A stretch of DNA of 5,210 nt from an uncultured Leptolyngbya sp. Its GTDB lineage: Bacteria; Cyanobacteriota; Cyanobacteriia; Phormidesmidales; Phormidesmidaceae. The stretch covers positions 1 to 5,210 of the forward strand of contig CALBPH010000756.1 in assembly GCA_937899365.1 (NCBI GenBank). Direction: 5' to 3'. Below are positions 1 to 5,030 of this stretch, piece after piece. The notes under the pieces are model-generated. The model was not told where the DNA came from and did no database searches. It worked only from the letters and a program-made list of their open reading frames with translations. The translations under genes and the position numbers were made by a program. Numbering within the stretch: position 1 is the stretch's first letter; each line of letters opens with the position of its first letter.

Positions 1-124
1 AAATCTCGATATCTTGAGCATCTCGTAAGTTCAAGTCATAAAGTGTTACCGCATTTACTGAGAACGTTGTCGTTAACCAGCGAGCCATACGAGGTGGTAG
101 CTGGGCATTGAGCCAGAAGATCAT
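1..124 (-). CDS. DUF5615 PIN-like toxin, N-terminal part (cut by left edge)
   Basis: Translating the minus strand from the ATG at 124 gives 41 complete codons before the window ends, beginning MIFWLNAQLPP and continuing to VTLYDLNLRDAQDIEI. This is the N-terminal pattern of DUF5615, a PIN-like nuclease family proposed to be the toxin partner of DUF433 antitoxins. The ATG overlaps the stop of the upstream DUF433 gene in an ATGA (4 bp), the usual sign of translational coupling in two-gene toxin-antitoxin operons. Acidic residues D30, D35, D38 and E40 are present in the second conserved block. The oddity is at residue 6: the family normally reads L/V-D-A/E-x-L there and the Asp is expected to be part of the metal site, but here the codon is AAT (Asn). 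The gene may therefore encode a weakened or inactive toxin. About two thirds of a typical member (roughly 110-120 residues) is missing from the window, so the remaining active-site residues cannot be checked. Family assignment is confident; RNase activity is inferred from the family. Confidence 0.85.
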   Translation of the reverse strand, partial: MIFWLNAQLPPRMARWLTTTFSVNAVTLYDLNLRDAQDIEI

Positions 125-354
125 GCAACTAGCCTTGGAAAATCAATACGTATGGCCGCAAATAATAGGCAGGCTCGGATATCGGCAGGTTCTAAATCTG
201 GAAAGTCCTCCAAAATCTCATCAGCCGCTACGCCGTCGGCTAATGTTTCCAGAATATCTACAACCCGAATGCGCATTCCACGAATACAGGGGCGTCCACC
301 ACATTTCCCCGGTGTTTGTGTAATGCGCTCTAGTAAGGCTGTTCGATCGCTCAT
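121..354 (-). CDS. DUF433 family antitoxin-like protein
   Basis: A 77-residue protein carrying the DUF433 signature: CGGRPCIRGMRI at residues 18-29, then VVDILETLADGV (31-42), the EILEDFPDL motif (46-54) and the ADIRACLLFAA helix (57-67). DUF433 proteins are small, VapB-like, predicted DNA-binding antitoxins, usually encoded just before a PIN-like DUF5615 toxin, and that is the arrangement here with a 4-bp overlap. The reading frame stays open upstream as far as the ubiD stop (ATG at 453). I chose the ATG at 354 because a GAGG Shine-Dalgarno lies 5 nt before it, the family domain begins right after it, and the upstream extension has no family character. A 21-bp inverted-repeat element sits just before the RBS and could be the site of autorepression, a common mode for such antitoxins. 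Membership is clear from sequence; the toxin-neutralising role is inferred from family and gene order. Confidence 0.88.
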   Translation of the reverse strand: MSDRTALLERITQTPGKCGGRPCIRGMRIRVVDILETLADGVAADEILEDFPDLEPADIRACLLFAAIRIDFPRLVA

Positions 355-359
355 CGCTA

Positions 360-363
360 CCTC
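360..363 (-). promoter_or_regulatory. Ribosome binding site of the DUF433 gene
   Basis: The minus strand reads GAGG (TTGAGG with two further bases) followed by 5 nt and then the ATG at 354. It is one of the better Shine-Dalgarno matches in the window and decides the start in favour of the 77-residue form over the 110-residue open frame. Confidence 0.65.
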
Positions 364-365
364 AA

Positions 366-386
366 CTAAGATGCTTTTTATCTTAG
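366..386 (-). promoter_or_regulatory. Inverted repeat before the antitoxin gene (candidate operator)
   Basis: Perfect 7-bp arms (CTAAGAT and ATCTTAG) flank a 7-nt centre (AAAAAGC on the minus strand). As RNA the stem can extend by three more pairs, two of them G-U. The element ends only 2 nt before the TTGAGG Shine-Dalgarno of the DUF433 gene. The minus-strand TAAGAT at 385-380 also resembles a -10 hexamer, although no good -35 is visible. An operator bound by the antitoxin or toxin-antitoxin complex is the likeliest reading; an RNA hairpin limiting translation is the alternative. Confidence 0.45.
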
Positions 387-417
387 CTAACTTTAACGAG
401 TGAAAAACGTTGTTTGG

Positions 418-442
418 GGAAGGCGGACACTGCCCACCCTCC
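418..442 (-). terminator. Hairpin behind ubiD (possible terminator or 3'-end stabiliser)
   Basis: On the minus strand GGAGGGTGGGC and GTCCGCCTTCC pair over 11 positions around an AGT loop, with three of the pairs being G-U. The stem begins 7 nt after the ubiD stop codon. The plus-strand version has three A-C mismatches at the same places, so the structure forms properly only in the transcript of the minus-strand genes. No T-tract follows directly; the nearest run, TTTTT, comes about 10 nt later. It is therefore not a classic intrinsic terminator and could instead protect the ubiD mRNA end or attenuate read-through into the DUF433 gene. Confidence 0.4.
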
Positions 443-449
443 GGCAAAA

Positions 450-1961
450 TCAACGAATATCATAGCCAAACAAATTGGGGTCGGCTTCACCCATGTCTAG
501 ATCACCTAGACCATATTCGGCCCAACGACGTTCCACCATGGCCGCCACATCGGGGTCAGATTTGAGTTCGTCACCCCACTTATGGTCGGTTTCGGGGGGG
601 ATTTTAGTAGTGGCATCAATCCCCATGCGACCGCCCAACACTAACTTTTCATAGGCAAAATCCAGGGAGTCAAAGGGGATATCCGGCAGGATAAACACGT
701 CGCGGCTGGGGTCCACCTTGGAAGACATAGCCCACACCACCTGGCGCGGGTCGCGGATATTGATGTCGTGGTCGACGACGATGACAAACTTGGTGTAGGT
801 GAACTGGGGTAGCGCCGTCCAAAACGCCATGGCGGCGCGGCGGGCCTGACCTGGGTAGGATTTTTTGATGGAAATGACGGCGGCCTTGTAGCTGAGGGCC
901 TCCATGGGTAAGAAGAAATCGACAATCTCCGACACTTGCTGCCGCAGGATGGGGGTATAGATGCGGTTGAGGGCGATGGCGATCATCGCTTCTTCCTTGG
1001 GGGGCCGTCCGCTAAACGTGGTCAGGTAAATCGGATTTTTGCGATGGGTGACGCATTGGAACCGCACTAGGGGGGCACTGTCGTTTAGCGGGCCGTAGTA
1101 GCCCATGTGGTCGCCAAAGGGACCGTCGGTGGCGACTTCACCGGGGGTAATGGTGCCTTCAAGGACAAATTCTGAGGCGGCGGGCACTTCTAGATCAAGG
1201 GTTTTGCACTTGGCCAGGTGCACACCGCTGCCGCCGTAGAGTCCGGCAAACAGCCATTCCGATAGGTCCACGGGGATGGGGGTGGCGGCAGCCATGATGA
1301 TCAGAGGATGGACACCGATTGCGATCGCAATTTCCAGCTTCTTCCCATTTTCCGCCGCCTTGCGCAAATGACGGGCGCCCCCACGCACCGACAGCCATTG
1401 CACCGTCATGGTGTTTTTGCCTTGCAGCTGTAGGCGATATACCCCCACGTTGGGGATACCGGTTTCACAGTCTTTAGTAATCACCAGCCCCAGGGTGACG
1501 ACTTTACCGCCATCCTGGGGGTAGGGTTGGATCATGGGAATCTGGGTCAGATCCACATCGTCGCCCTTGAGCACCACCTGGTGGCACGGCGGCAGCAAAT
1601 CTCGCTGGGGCTTGGCCTTGACCACATCAAACAGGACTTTGCCAAATTCGATAGCCTGGGAGATTTTTTTTGGGGGTTTGGGCTGTTGAAGCATCCCCAG
1701 TTTTTTACCCAGGGTTTCGAGCTCCTGGGGGTGTTCCATACCCATGGACCAGCAGGTGCGCTCCACCGTACCCAGCAGATTAACCGCAACGGGGTGAGGG
1801 GAGCCCTTAACGTTTTCAAACAGCAGGGCAGGGCCGCCGCACTGGAGCATACGGTTAGAGATTTCGGCTATTTCTAGCTCGGGGTCGACCGGGGCTGTAA
1901 TGCGGCGAAGTTGGCCACGTTGTTCGACTAGGTTGATGAATTCGCGGAGATCTCGGGCCAT
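450..1961 (-). CDS. ubiD: UbiD family decarboxylase (4-hydroxy-3-solanesylbenzoate decarboxylase)
   Basis: A complete 503-residue protein of the prenylated-FMN-dependent UbiD family, about the usual length. It starts with the typical MARDLREFIN (1-10). Active-site hallmarks can be placed: PNVGVYR (170-176), whose N171 and R176 have the spacing of Asn168 and Arg173 of fungal Fdc1; DLSEWLFAG (232-240), whose E235 matches the metal-binding Glu; LEGTITPGE (267-275); and DGPFGDHMGYY (279-289), whose D279 and D284 occupy the positions of the two acidic residues that act with the Arg. In cyanobacteria, which make no ubiquinone, the homologue (Synechocystis sll0936) with a UbiX flavin prenyltransferase decarboxylates 4-hydroxy-3-solanesylbenzoate on the way to plastoquinone. 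I infer that role here; no ubiX lies in the window. The ATG at 1961 has no clear Shine-Dalgarno (CACTCCACA precedes it) but gives the conserved N-terminus. The gap on its 5' side holds a candidate promoter and repeats. The short overlapping frames are shadows. Confidence 0.94.
   Translation of the reverse strand: MARDLREFINLVEQRGQLRRITAPVDPELEIAEISNRMLQCGGPALLFENVKGSPHPVAVNLLGTVERTCWSMGMEHPQELETLGKKLGMLQQPKPPKKISQAIEFGKVLFDVVKAKPQRDLLPPCHQVVLKGDDVDLTQIPMIQPYPQDGGKVVTLGLVITKDCETGIPNVGVYRLQLQGKNTMTVQWLSVRGGARHLRKAAENGKKLEIAIAIGVHPLIIMAAATPIPVDLSEWLFAGLYGGSGVHLAKCKTLDLEVPAASEFVLEGTITPGEVATDGPFGDHMGYYGPLNDSAPLVRFQCVTHRKNPIYLTTFSGRPPKEEAMIAIALNRIYTPILRQQVSEIVDFFLPMEALSYKAAVISIKKSYPGQARRAAMAFWTALPQFTYTKFVIVVDHDINIRDPRQVVWAMSSKVDPSRDVFILPDIPFDSLDFAYEKLVLGGRMGIDATTKIPPETDHKWGDELKSDPDVAAMVERRWAEYGLGDLDMGEADPNLFGYDIR
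1318..1331. repeat. HIP1-type palindrome inside ubiD
   Basis: The octamer GCGATCGC is embedded in the 14-bp perfect palindrome ATTGCGATCGCAAT. GCGATCGC is the highly iterated palindrome of many cyanobacterial genomes, and its presence supports the taxonomic reading of the window. It lies within coding sequence and keeps the frame. Confidence 0.8.
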
Positions 1962-1997
1962 TGTGGAGTGTGTCGATTGTGTCGAAATGGGGTGTGA

Positions 1998-2014
1998 CTT
2001 TACGACGTGTAAAG
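1998..2014. promoter_or_regulatory. 17-bp inverted repeat upstream of ubiD (candidate operator)
   Basis: CTTTAC and GTAAAG form perfect 6-bp arms around a 5-bp centre, 36 bp before the ubiD start. It lies just downstream of a -10-like CATAAT hexamer, so it would fall in the early transcribed leader, where a dimeric repressor could act. A role as an RNA hairpin is less likely because the stem is short and AT-rich. It does not fit the NtcA (GTA-N8-TAC) or HLR1 consensus. Confidence 0.35.
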
Positions 2015-2024
2015 CTACCTCTTT

Positions 2025-2030
2025 ATTATG
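2025..2030 (-). promoter_or_regulatory. Possible -10 element of the ubiD promoter
   Basis: The minus strand reads CATAAT, a 5 of 6 match to TATAAT, 63 nt before the ubiD start codon. No acceptable -35 hexamer lies 16-18 bp further upstream (AAGTCT or AAAGTC occupy that place). If it is real, it would be an activator-dependent promoter, with the 9-bp direct repeat at 2055-2077 in the activator position. This is a single-hexamer call and could be chance. Confidence 0.3.
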
Positions 2031-2054
2031 TGAGGAAATGGGCTTAAAGACTTT

Positions 2055-2077
2055 GACTGTCCCACGCCGACTGTCCC
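2055..2077. repeat. 9-bp direct repeat GACTGTCCC upstream of ubiD
   Basis: Two exact copies of GACTGTCCC (GGGACAGTC on the minus strand) lie 14 bp apart, separated by ACGCC, between the stop of the downstream TPR gene (2093) and the ubiD leader. Paired direct repeats at this distance from a -10 element are how many response-regulator activators bind. No named regulator can be assigned to the sequence. Confidence 0.4.
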
Positions 2078-2092
2078 GAAAACGTGTGCGGC

Positions 2093-3358
2093 CTACTCGG
2101 CCTCTACCACCATCACCTCGTACCGCGCGTAGTCTTTGTCAATAGCTTTGCTCACTCGCAGGGGGCGGATTTCATTGGGTAACATTGGGGCGTTGCTGCT
2201 GCCGACGGCGAGGATGTCTTCACTGAGGGTGAGCTGGTTTTGTAGATTGTAAAAATTGACCCGCAGCTTAAGCTGACGAATGGCGCTGTCGCCCGTGTTG
2301 GTGACGTTCCATTGAGCATCAAAAATGGAGCTGTCAGTAAGGTCGTAGCTACTGACGTTTTCGGTACGGGCAACTAGGTCAAAGCTGAGCTGGTCCGGTT
2401 GTTGAGAACCCCAGGCGTAGGGAATCAGCAGTCCAACTGGATAACTGTCAGGGGCGGGCACCTCGTCAAGCTTGAGCACACCGGGACGCACGGTGTCGTT
2501 AGCGTCGGCGATGGCGTCTGTGCTTTCGCTTTCGTACTCCTCCCCATTGCTGTCTAAATACTCCACCTGTAGCTGTAGGGCGTTTATTTCCTGATCGCTG
2601 GTGTTGTGCAACACCGCTTGAAGCGTGTAGTAGGACGCATCTTCGTAGTTTTCTAACCTGGATTGACGGAGGTCTAGGGTTAAACCGGGCTGGTCGAAGC
2701 CGACGGGAATATCGGCGTTGACCGATACGTCTAGATTAGGTGTCTCAGGGTCTGATGCAGACGGGGCAGAGCCGGAGACCGGGTTGTTGGCACTAGGGTC
2801 GGACAGCGGGTTGGACAGGTCCGTGGCGCGGTCAGTATCTTGGGATATCTGCTCCACCGCTGAGCGGGTGGTGAACATGTCCATCAATGGTTTAAAGGCC
2901 AGGCCCACCAATAAAATCGGCAGAACTAGCCAGACCCATTTTTGACGATTGTCAATGTCGTGTTCTAAAGAACTAATTAAAATAACGGGGCTTTCATGGC
3001 CAGGGCTCATAGCCTGACAGCGGTTGGCCAGGGCAAAGGCCCGTTGTTTATCCGCTATGTCTTTTTGTTTGCCATAGCGCTGATCGTAGGCATAGGTAAG
3101 GGTTTGAAGACTCTCCAGATTCAGTGGGTCCAACGCCGTTGCCTGGGTCAGTTCGTCAATGGCGTCATCCAGACGGTCCGCGTCCAAATGGTGACGCCCC
3201 TGTTCAAAATGCTCCTGGGCCTTTTGCTGGACGGTGGCAATGTCGTCCGAGTCTAGACCGATTTCCTGGGCTAGGGCATTGAGACGTTCGGCCGTAGGCG
3301 GTTCTTCCCACTCGCTCAGCCGTTGAATATAGGTTTCGATGATGAGATCGCGCCCCAT
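2093..3358 (-). CDS. TPR membrane protein with two FxLYD-like beta domains (paralogue B)
   Basis: A 421-residue protein of unknown function. Residues 1-40 form a helical head (MGRDLIIETYIQRL at the start). TPR-like helices span about 46-121, including the DDAIDELTQATALDPLNLESL block (64-84). A single hydrophobic helix lies at 141-155 (WVWLVLPILLVGLAF) after RQK, so by the positive-inside rule the TPR part should be cytoplasmic. A Ser/Asn/Pro/Asp-rich linker (about 165-212) leads to two beta-rich domains, roughly 217-330 and 335-421, with the NTSDQEINALQLQVEYLDSNG and NTGDSAIRQLKLRVNFYN patterns and PG/LP turns of FxLYD-like folds. It aligns throughout with the protein at 3528-4976, so the pair arose by duplication. 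The frame is open to an ATG at 3418, but I chose the ATG at 3358 because GGAG lies 6 nt before it and its N-terminus matches the paralogue's (MDRDRIIEAYIQRM). No signal peptide is seen. A scaffold or sensor role at the cytoplasmic or thylakoid membrane is only a guess. Confidence 0.85.
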   Translation of the reverse strand: MGRDLIIETYIQRLSEWEEPPTAERLNALAQEIGLDSDDIATVQQKAQEHFEQGRHHLDADRLDDAIDELTQATALDPLNLESLQTLTYAYDQRYGKQKDIADKQRAFALANRCQAMSPGHESPVILISSLEHDIDNRQKWVWLVLPILLVGLAFKPLMDMFTTRSAVEQISQDTDRATDLSNPLSDPSANNPVSGSAPSASDPETPNLDVSVNADIPVGFDQPGLTLDLRQSRLENYEDASYYTLQAVLHNTSDQEINALQLQVEYLDSNGEEYESESTDAIADANDTVRPGVLKLDEVPAPDSYPVGLLIPYAWGSQQPDQLSFDLVARTENVSSYDLTDSSIFDAQWNVTNTGDSAIRQLKLRVNFYNLQNQLTLSEDILAVGSSNAPMLPNEIRPLRVSKAIDKDYARYEVMVVEAE

Positions 3359-3364
3359 GGGAAA

Positions 3365-3368
3365 CTCC
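3365..3368 (-). promoter_or_regulatory. Ribosome binding site deciding the start of paralogue B
   Basis: GGAG on the minus strand lies 6 nt before the ATG at 3358. The other in-frame ATG codons at 3370 and 3418 lack such a site, and the extra residues they would add have no counterpart in the paralogue. Confidence 0.6.
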
Positions 3369-3445
3369 ATTGACTGTTGTCGTTCATGTCCCCTTACCAC
3401 GATAGCAATACAAATCAAGTCGCGACTAGGCCACCGGTAAGGTAA

Positions 3446-3465
3446 TAGGGCAGAGCAATGCCCTA
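3446..3465. promoter_or_regulatory. Inverted repeat in the gap between the two TPR genes
   Basis: Perfect 7-bp arms TAGGGCA and TGCCCTA flank a 6-nt centre, about 60 bp beyond the stop of the upstream TPR gene and 87 bp before the ATG of the downstream one. As RNA it would be a stable hairpin, but TTACC rather than a T-tract follows it, so an intrinsic terminator is doubtful. It could be an operator or leader hairpin for the downstream gene. Confidence 0.4.
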
Positions 3466-3496
3466 GACTACTGCGGATCGCTCGGCGTTGGTTAGT

Positions 3497-3517
3497 CGGG
3501 TTTGGAGCCGGGTTTGG
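3497..3517. repeat. 9-bp direct repeat CGGGTTTGG between the TPR genes
   Basis: Two exact copies of CGGGTTTGG (CCAAACCCG on the minus strand) are 12 bp apart with AGC between them, starting 10 bp downstream of the stop codon of the upstream TPR gene. As in the gap before ubiD, the repeat comes shortly after a stop and is followed by an inverted repeat, though the sequences are unrelated. It may be a regulator site or a small duplication. Confidence 0.35.
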
Positions 3518-3527
3518 TTGGTCTGGC

Positions 3528-4976
3528 CTATTCGGCTGCTAGCACTGACACCTTATAGCGTTCATAGCCGCTGGCAACGGGCTTAATGACGCGAAACGGC
3601 CGGGTTTCACCGGGCAGCAGCGGCGCATCATTATTGTCGATGACAATCACCTCTTCGCCCTGTAATCGCTGACTGTTGGCGTCGTAAAAGTCGGCCTTGA
3701 GTGTCAGTTCCTGAATGGGGTAATCGCTGGTGTTGATAATCACCCATTCGGCATTAAAGGTGGCGGGACCAGACTGGCTGGGCTTCTTGTCAGCGGCGTC
3801 AGATTCGCCGGGCTTCTTGTCGCTATCCGAGCCAGCCTCAGGGGGGGGAGCTGTTGCCGCTGTGCCGGCCACCCCAAATGTTTCGCTGCGGCTAGCGAGT
3901 TCAAAGCTAATGGTTTCTGGCTCTAGAGCATCCCAGCTGTAGTTGATCGGGGTGGGGGGAACGTAGGTCTTACGGGCGATGGATTGCTCAATGTCGGTCA
4001 CACTGAGGCGAACGGTGACCAGATCTGAGTTGATTTTTTGGATCAGGCTAAAGGCGTGGGTATCGCCGGGGCGCAGGCTGGCATCCCTAGGCCCGATGGC
4101 TTGGTTGCCCTTGGTTGCGATCGCAACGTCACTGCGGTCCAAAAATTCTACATTGAGCAACAGTTTGCGAAATTCCTGATCGCTGGCGTTAATGAACACC
4201 CCCTGGAGCTGATAATACACCTCATCCTCATAGTCACCCAGCTCCGATAGGCGAGCTTCGAGGACTAAACCGGGATGATCAAAAATTACCGGTACATCCA
4301 CATCCGACACCAGGTCAAAAGCCGCGGCCCTAGCGGCAGCGGCGGCATTGGGTCCCTGGTCCGCTTCATCTGTGCCATCCGTACTATCGGTGTCATAAAT
4401 GGCAGACCCAGGGACAATGGTGCCCGGTGCCGGTCCTAGCAGGGCTGGGGATGCTGAAAATACCGGCAGACGACTGACCACCACAATGCCTATGCCAACG
4501 GTGGCCAGCCCCCCAGCCAAAACGGCTAGCTTTTGCCGGGTCCACTGGGATAACTTTTCCTGGGTATTTTCCGCCGTGTGCTCTAGAAAACTAATTAAAA
4601 CCTGGGCTTCTTTATCAATGGGCTTGAGGGTCAGACAGCGTTGAGCCACCAGCAGCGCCTGCTGCTTGTCAGCTGGATCCTCTGCCCGGTTGTAACGCTG
4701 ATTATAGGCATTAGCTAAGGCATGGAGAATGTCTAAGTTAAGCGGGTCAAAGGATACAGCCTGGACCAGCTCATCAATGGCCTTGTCGATATAGTCAGCT
4801 TTGACATAGCTATTGCCCCGGATAAAGTGCGTTTTAGCCTGTCGCTTAATCGCATGCATTTCCGCTGGGGTAATCCCCACTTCCTTTGAGATCGTCACCA
4901 CGGTGTCTTGATTCAACGGTTTTTCCCAGGCAAGCATCCGTTGAATGTAAGCCTCAATGATCCGATCACGATCCAT
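3528..4976 (-). CDS. TPR membrane protein with two FxLYD-like beta domains (paralogue A)
   Basis: A 482-residue protein of unknown function, homologous along its length to the next gene downstream. Residues 1-40 are a helical head. TPR-like helices cover about 46-135 (AIDELVQAVSFDPLNLDIL at 66-84; ANAYNQRY at 88-95; VLISFLEH at 126-133). One transmembrane helix lies at about 149-168 after a basic WTRQK, predicting a cytoplasmic TPR part. A linker with an Asp/Thr stretch (195-206) and an Ala-rich run (211-219) follows. The first beta domain spans about 227-363 (YYQLQGVFINASDQEFRKLL) and the second about 406-482 (FNAEWVIINTSDYPIQELTL, LLPGETRPFRV). Between them is an extra linker, about 364-405, absent from the paralogue and containing a DKKP-type repeat. 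The ATG at 4976 is secure: an in-frame TGA lies four codons upstream and the N-terminus matches the paralogue. The nearest Shine-Dalgarno, GGAG, is 12 nt away, longer than optimal. The domain names are by pattern, not by search. Confidence 0.87.
   Translation of the reverse strand: MDRDRIIEAYIQRMLAWEKPLNQDTVVTISKEVGITPAEMHAIKRQAKTHFIRGNSYVKADYIDKAIDELVQAVSFDPLNLDILHALANAYNQRYNRAEDPADKQQALLVAQRCLTLKPIDKEAQVLISFLEHTAENTQEKLSQWTRQKLAVLAGGLATVGIGIVVVSRLPVFSASPALLGPAPGTIVPGSAIYDTDSTDGTDEADQGPNAAAAARAAAFDLVSDVDVPVIFDHPGLVLEARLSELGDYEDEVYYQLQGVFINASDQEFRKLLLNVEFLDRSDVAIATKGNQAIGPRDASLRPGDTHAFSLIQKINSDLVTVRLSVTDIEQSIARKTYVPPTPINYSWDALEPETISFELASRSETFGVAGTAATAPPPEAGSDSDKKPGESDAADKKPSQSGPATFNAEWVIINTSDYPIQELTLKADFYDANSQRLQGEEVIVIDNNDAPLLPGETRPFRVIKPVASGYERYKVSVLAAE
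3780..3821 (-). repeat. In-frame repeat encoding a DKKP linker in paralogue A
   Basis: The 12-mer GGGCTTCTTGTC occurs at 3780-3791 and again at 3810-3821, exactly 30 bp apart. It encodes two DKKP motifs (residues 386-389 and 396-399) in the charged linker between the two beta domains. Paralogue B lacks this linker, so it probably grew by local duplication after the genes separated. A run of eight G (C in the coding strand) lies nearby at 3841-3848. Confidence 0.6.
4114..4127. repeat. HIP1-type palindrome inside paralogue A
   Basis: GCGATCGC sits inside the 14-bp perfect palindrome GTTGCGATCGCAAC. It is the second cyanobacterial HIP1 site of the window and lies in the coding region of the first beta domain. 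Confidence 0.8.
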
Positions 4977-5030
4977 ATAACGTGTTCACTCCGTAGCATT
5001 GCCAAACGCACAGCAACGCCGATTGCATGT

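Noticed and set aside
108..403. Plus-strand open frames opposite the DUF433 gene
   Set aside because: They lie antisense to a clear DUF433/DUF5615 pair, show no family character and have no ribosome binding site.
355..453. Longer form of the DUF433 protein starting at ATG 453
   Set aside because: The extension overlaps the ubiD stop, contains the hairpin and inverted repeat, and has no similarity to the family N-terminus; the ATG at 354 has a good RBS.
1664..1676. Run of eight T then five G inside ubiD, considered as a terminator or frameshift site
   Set aside because: It encodes the PPKK stretch (residues 96-99) in frame, no stem precedes it on either strand, and UbiD continues normally on both sides.
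1527..1877. A 116-codon plus-strand open frame opposite ubiD
   Set aside because: It mirrors the well-conserved N-terminal part of UbiD; its His/Gln/Phe-rich translation is typical of antisense shadow.
1998..2014. NtcA or RpaB (HLR1) binding site
   Set aside because: The spacing does not fit GTA-N8-TAC or the HLR1 tandem repeat, so only a generic inverted repeat is claimed.
3359..3418. Longer form of paralogue B starting at ATG 3418 (hydrophobic MICIAIVV start, possible signal peptide)
   Set aside because: The hydrophobic stretch is too short, followed by charged residues, absent from the paralogue, and the inner ATG at 3358 has the GGAG site.
2718..4644. Several 66-86 codon plus-strand frames opposite the TPR genes
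   Set aside because: All are antisense to two full-length homologous proteins whose alignment with one another confirms the minus-strand frames as coding.
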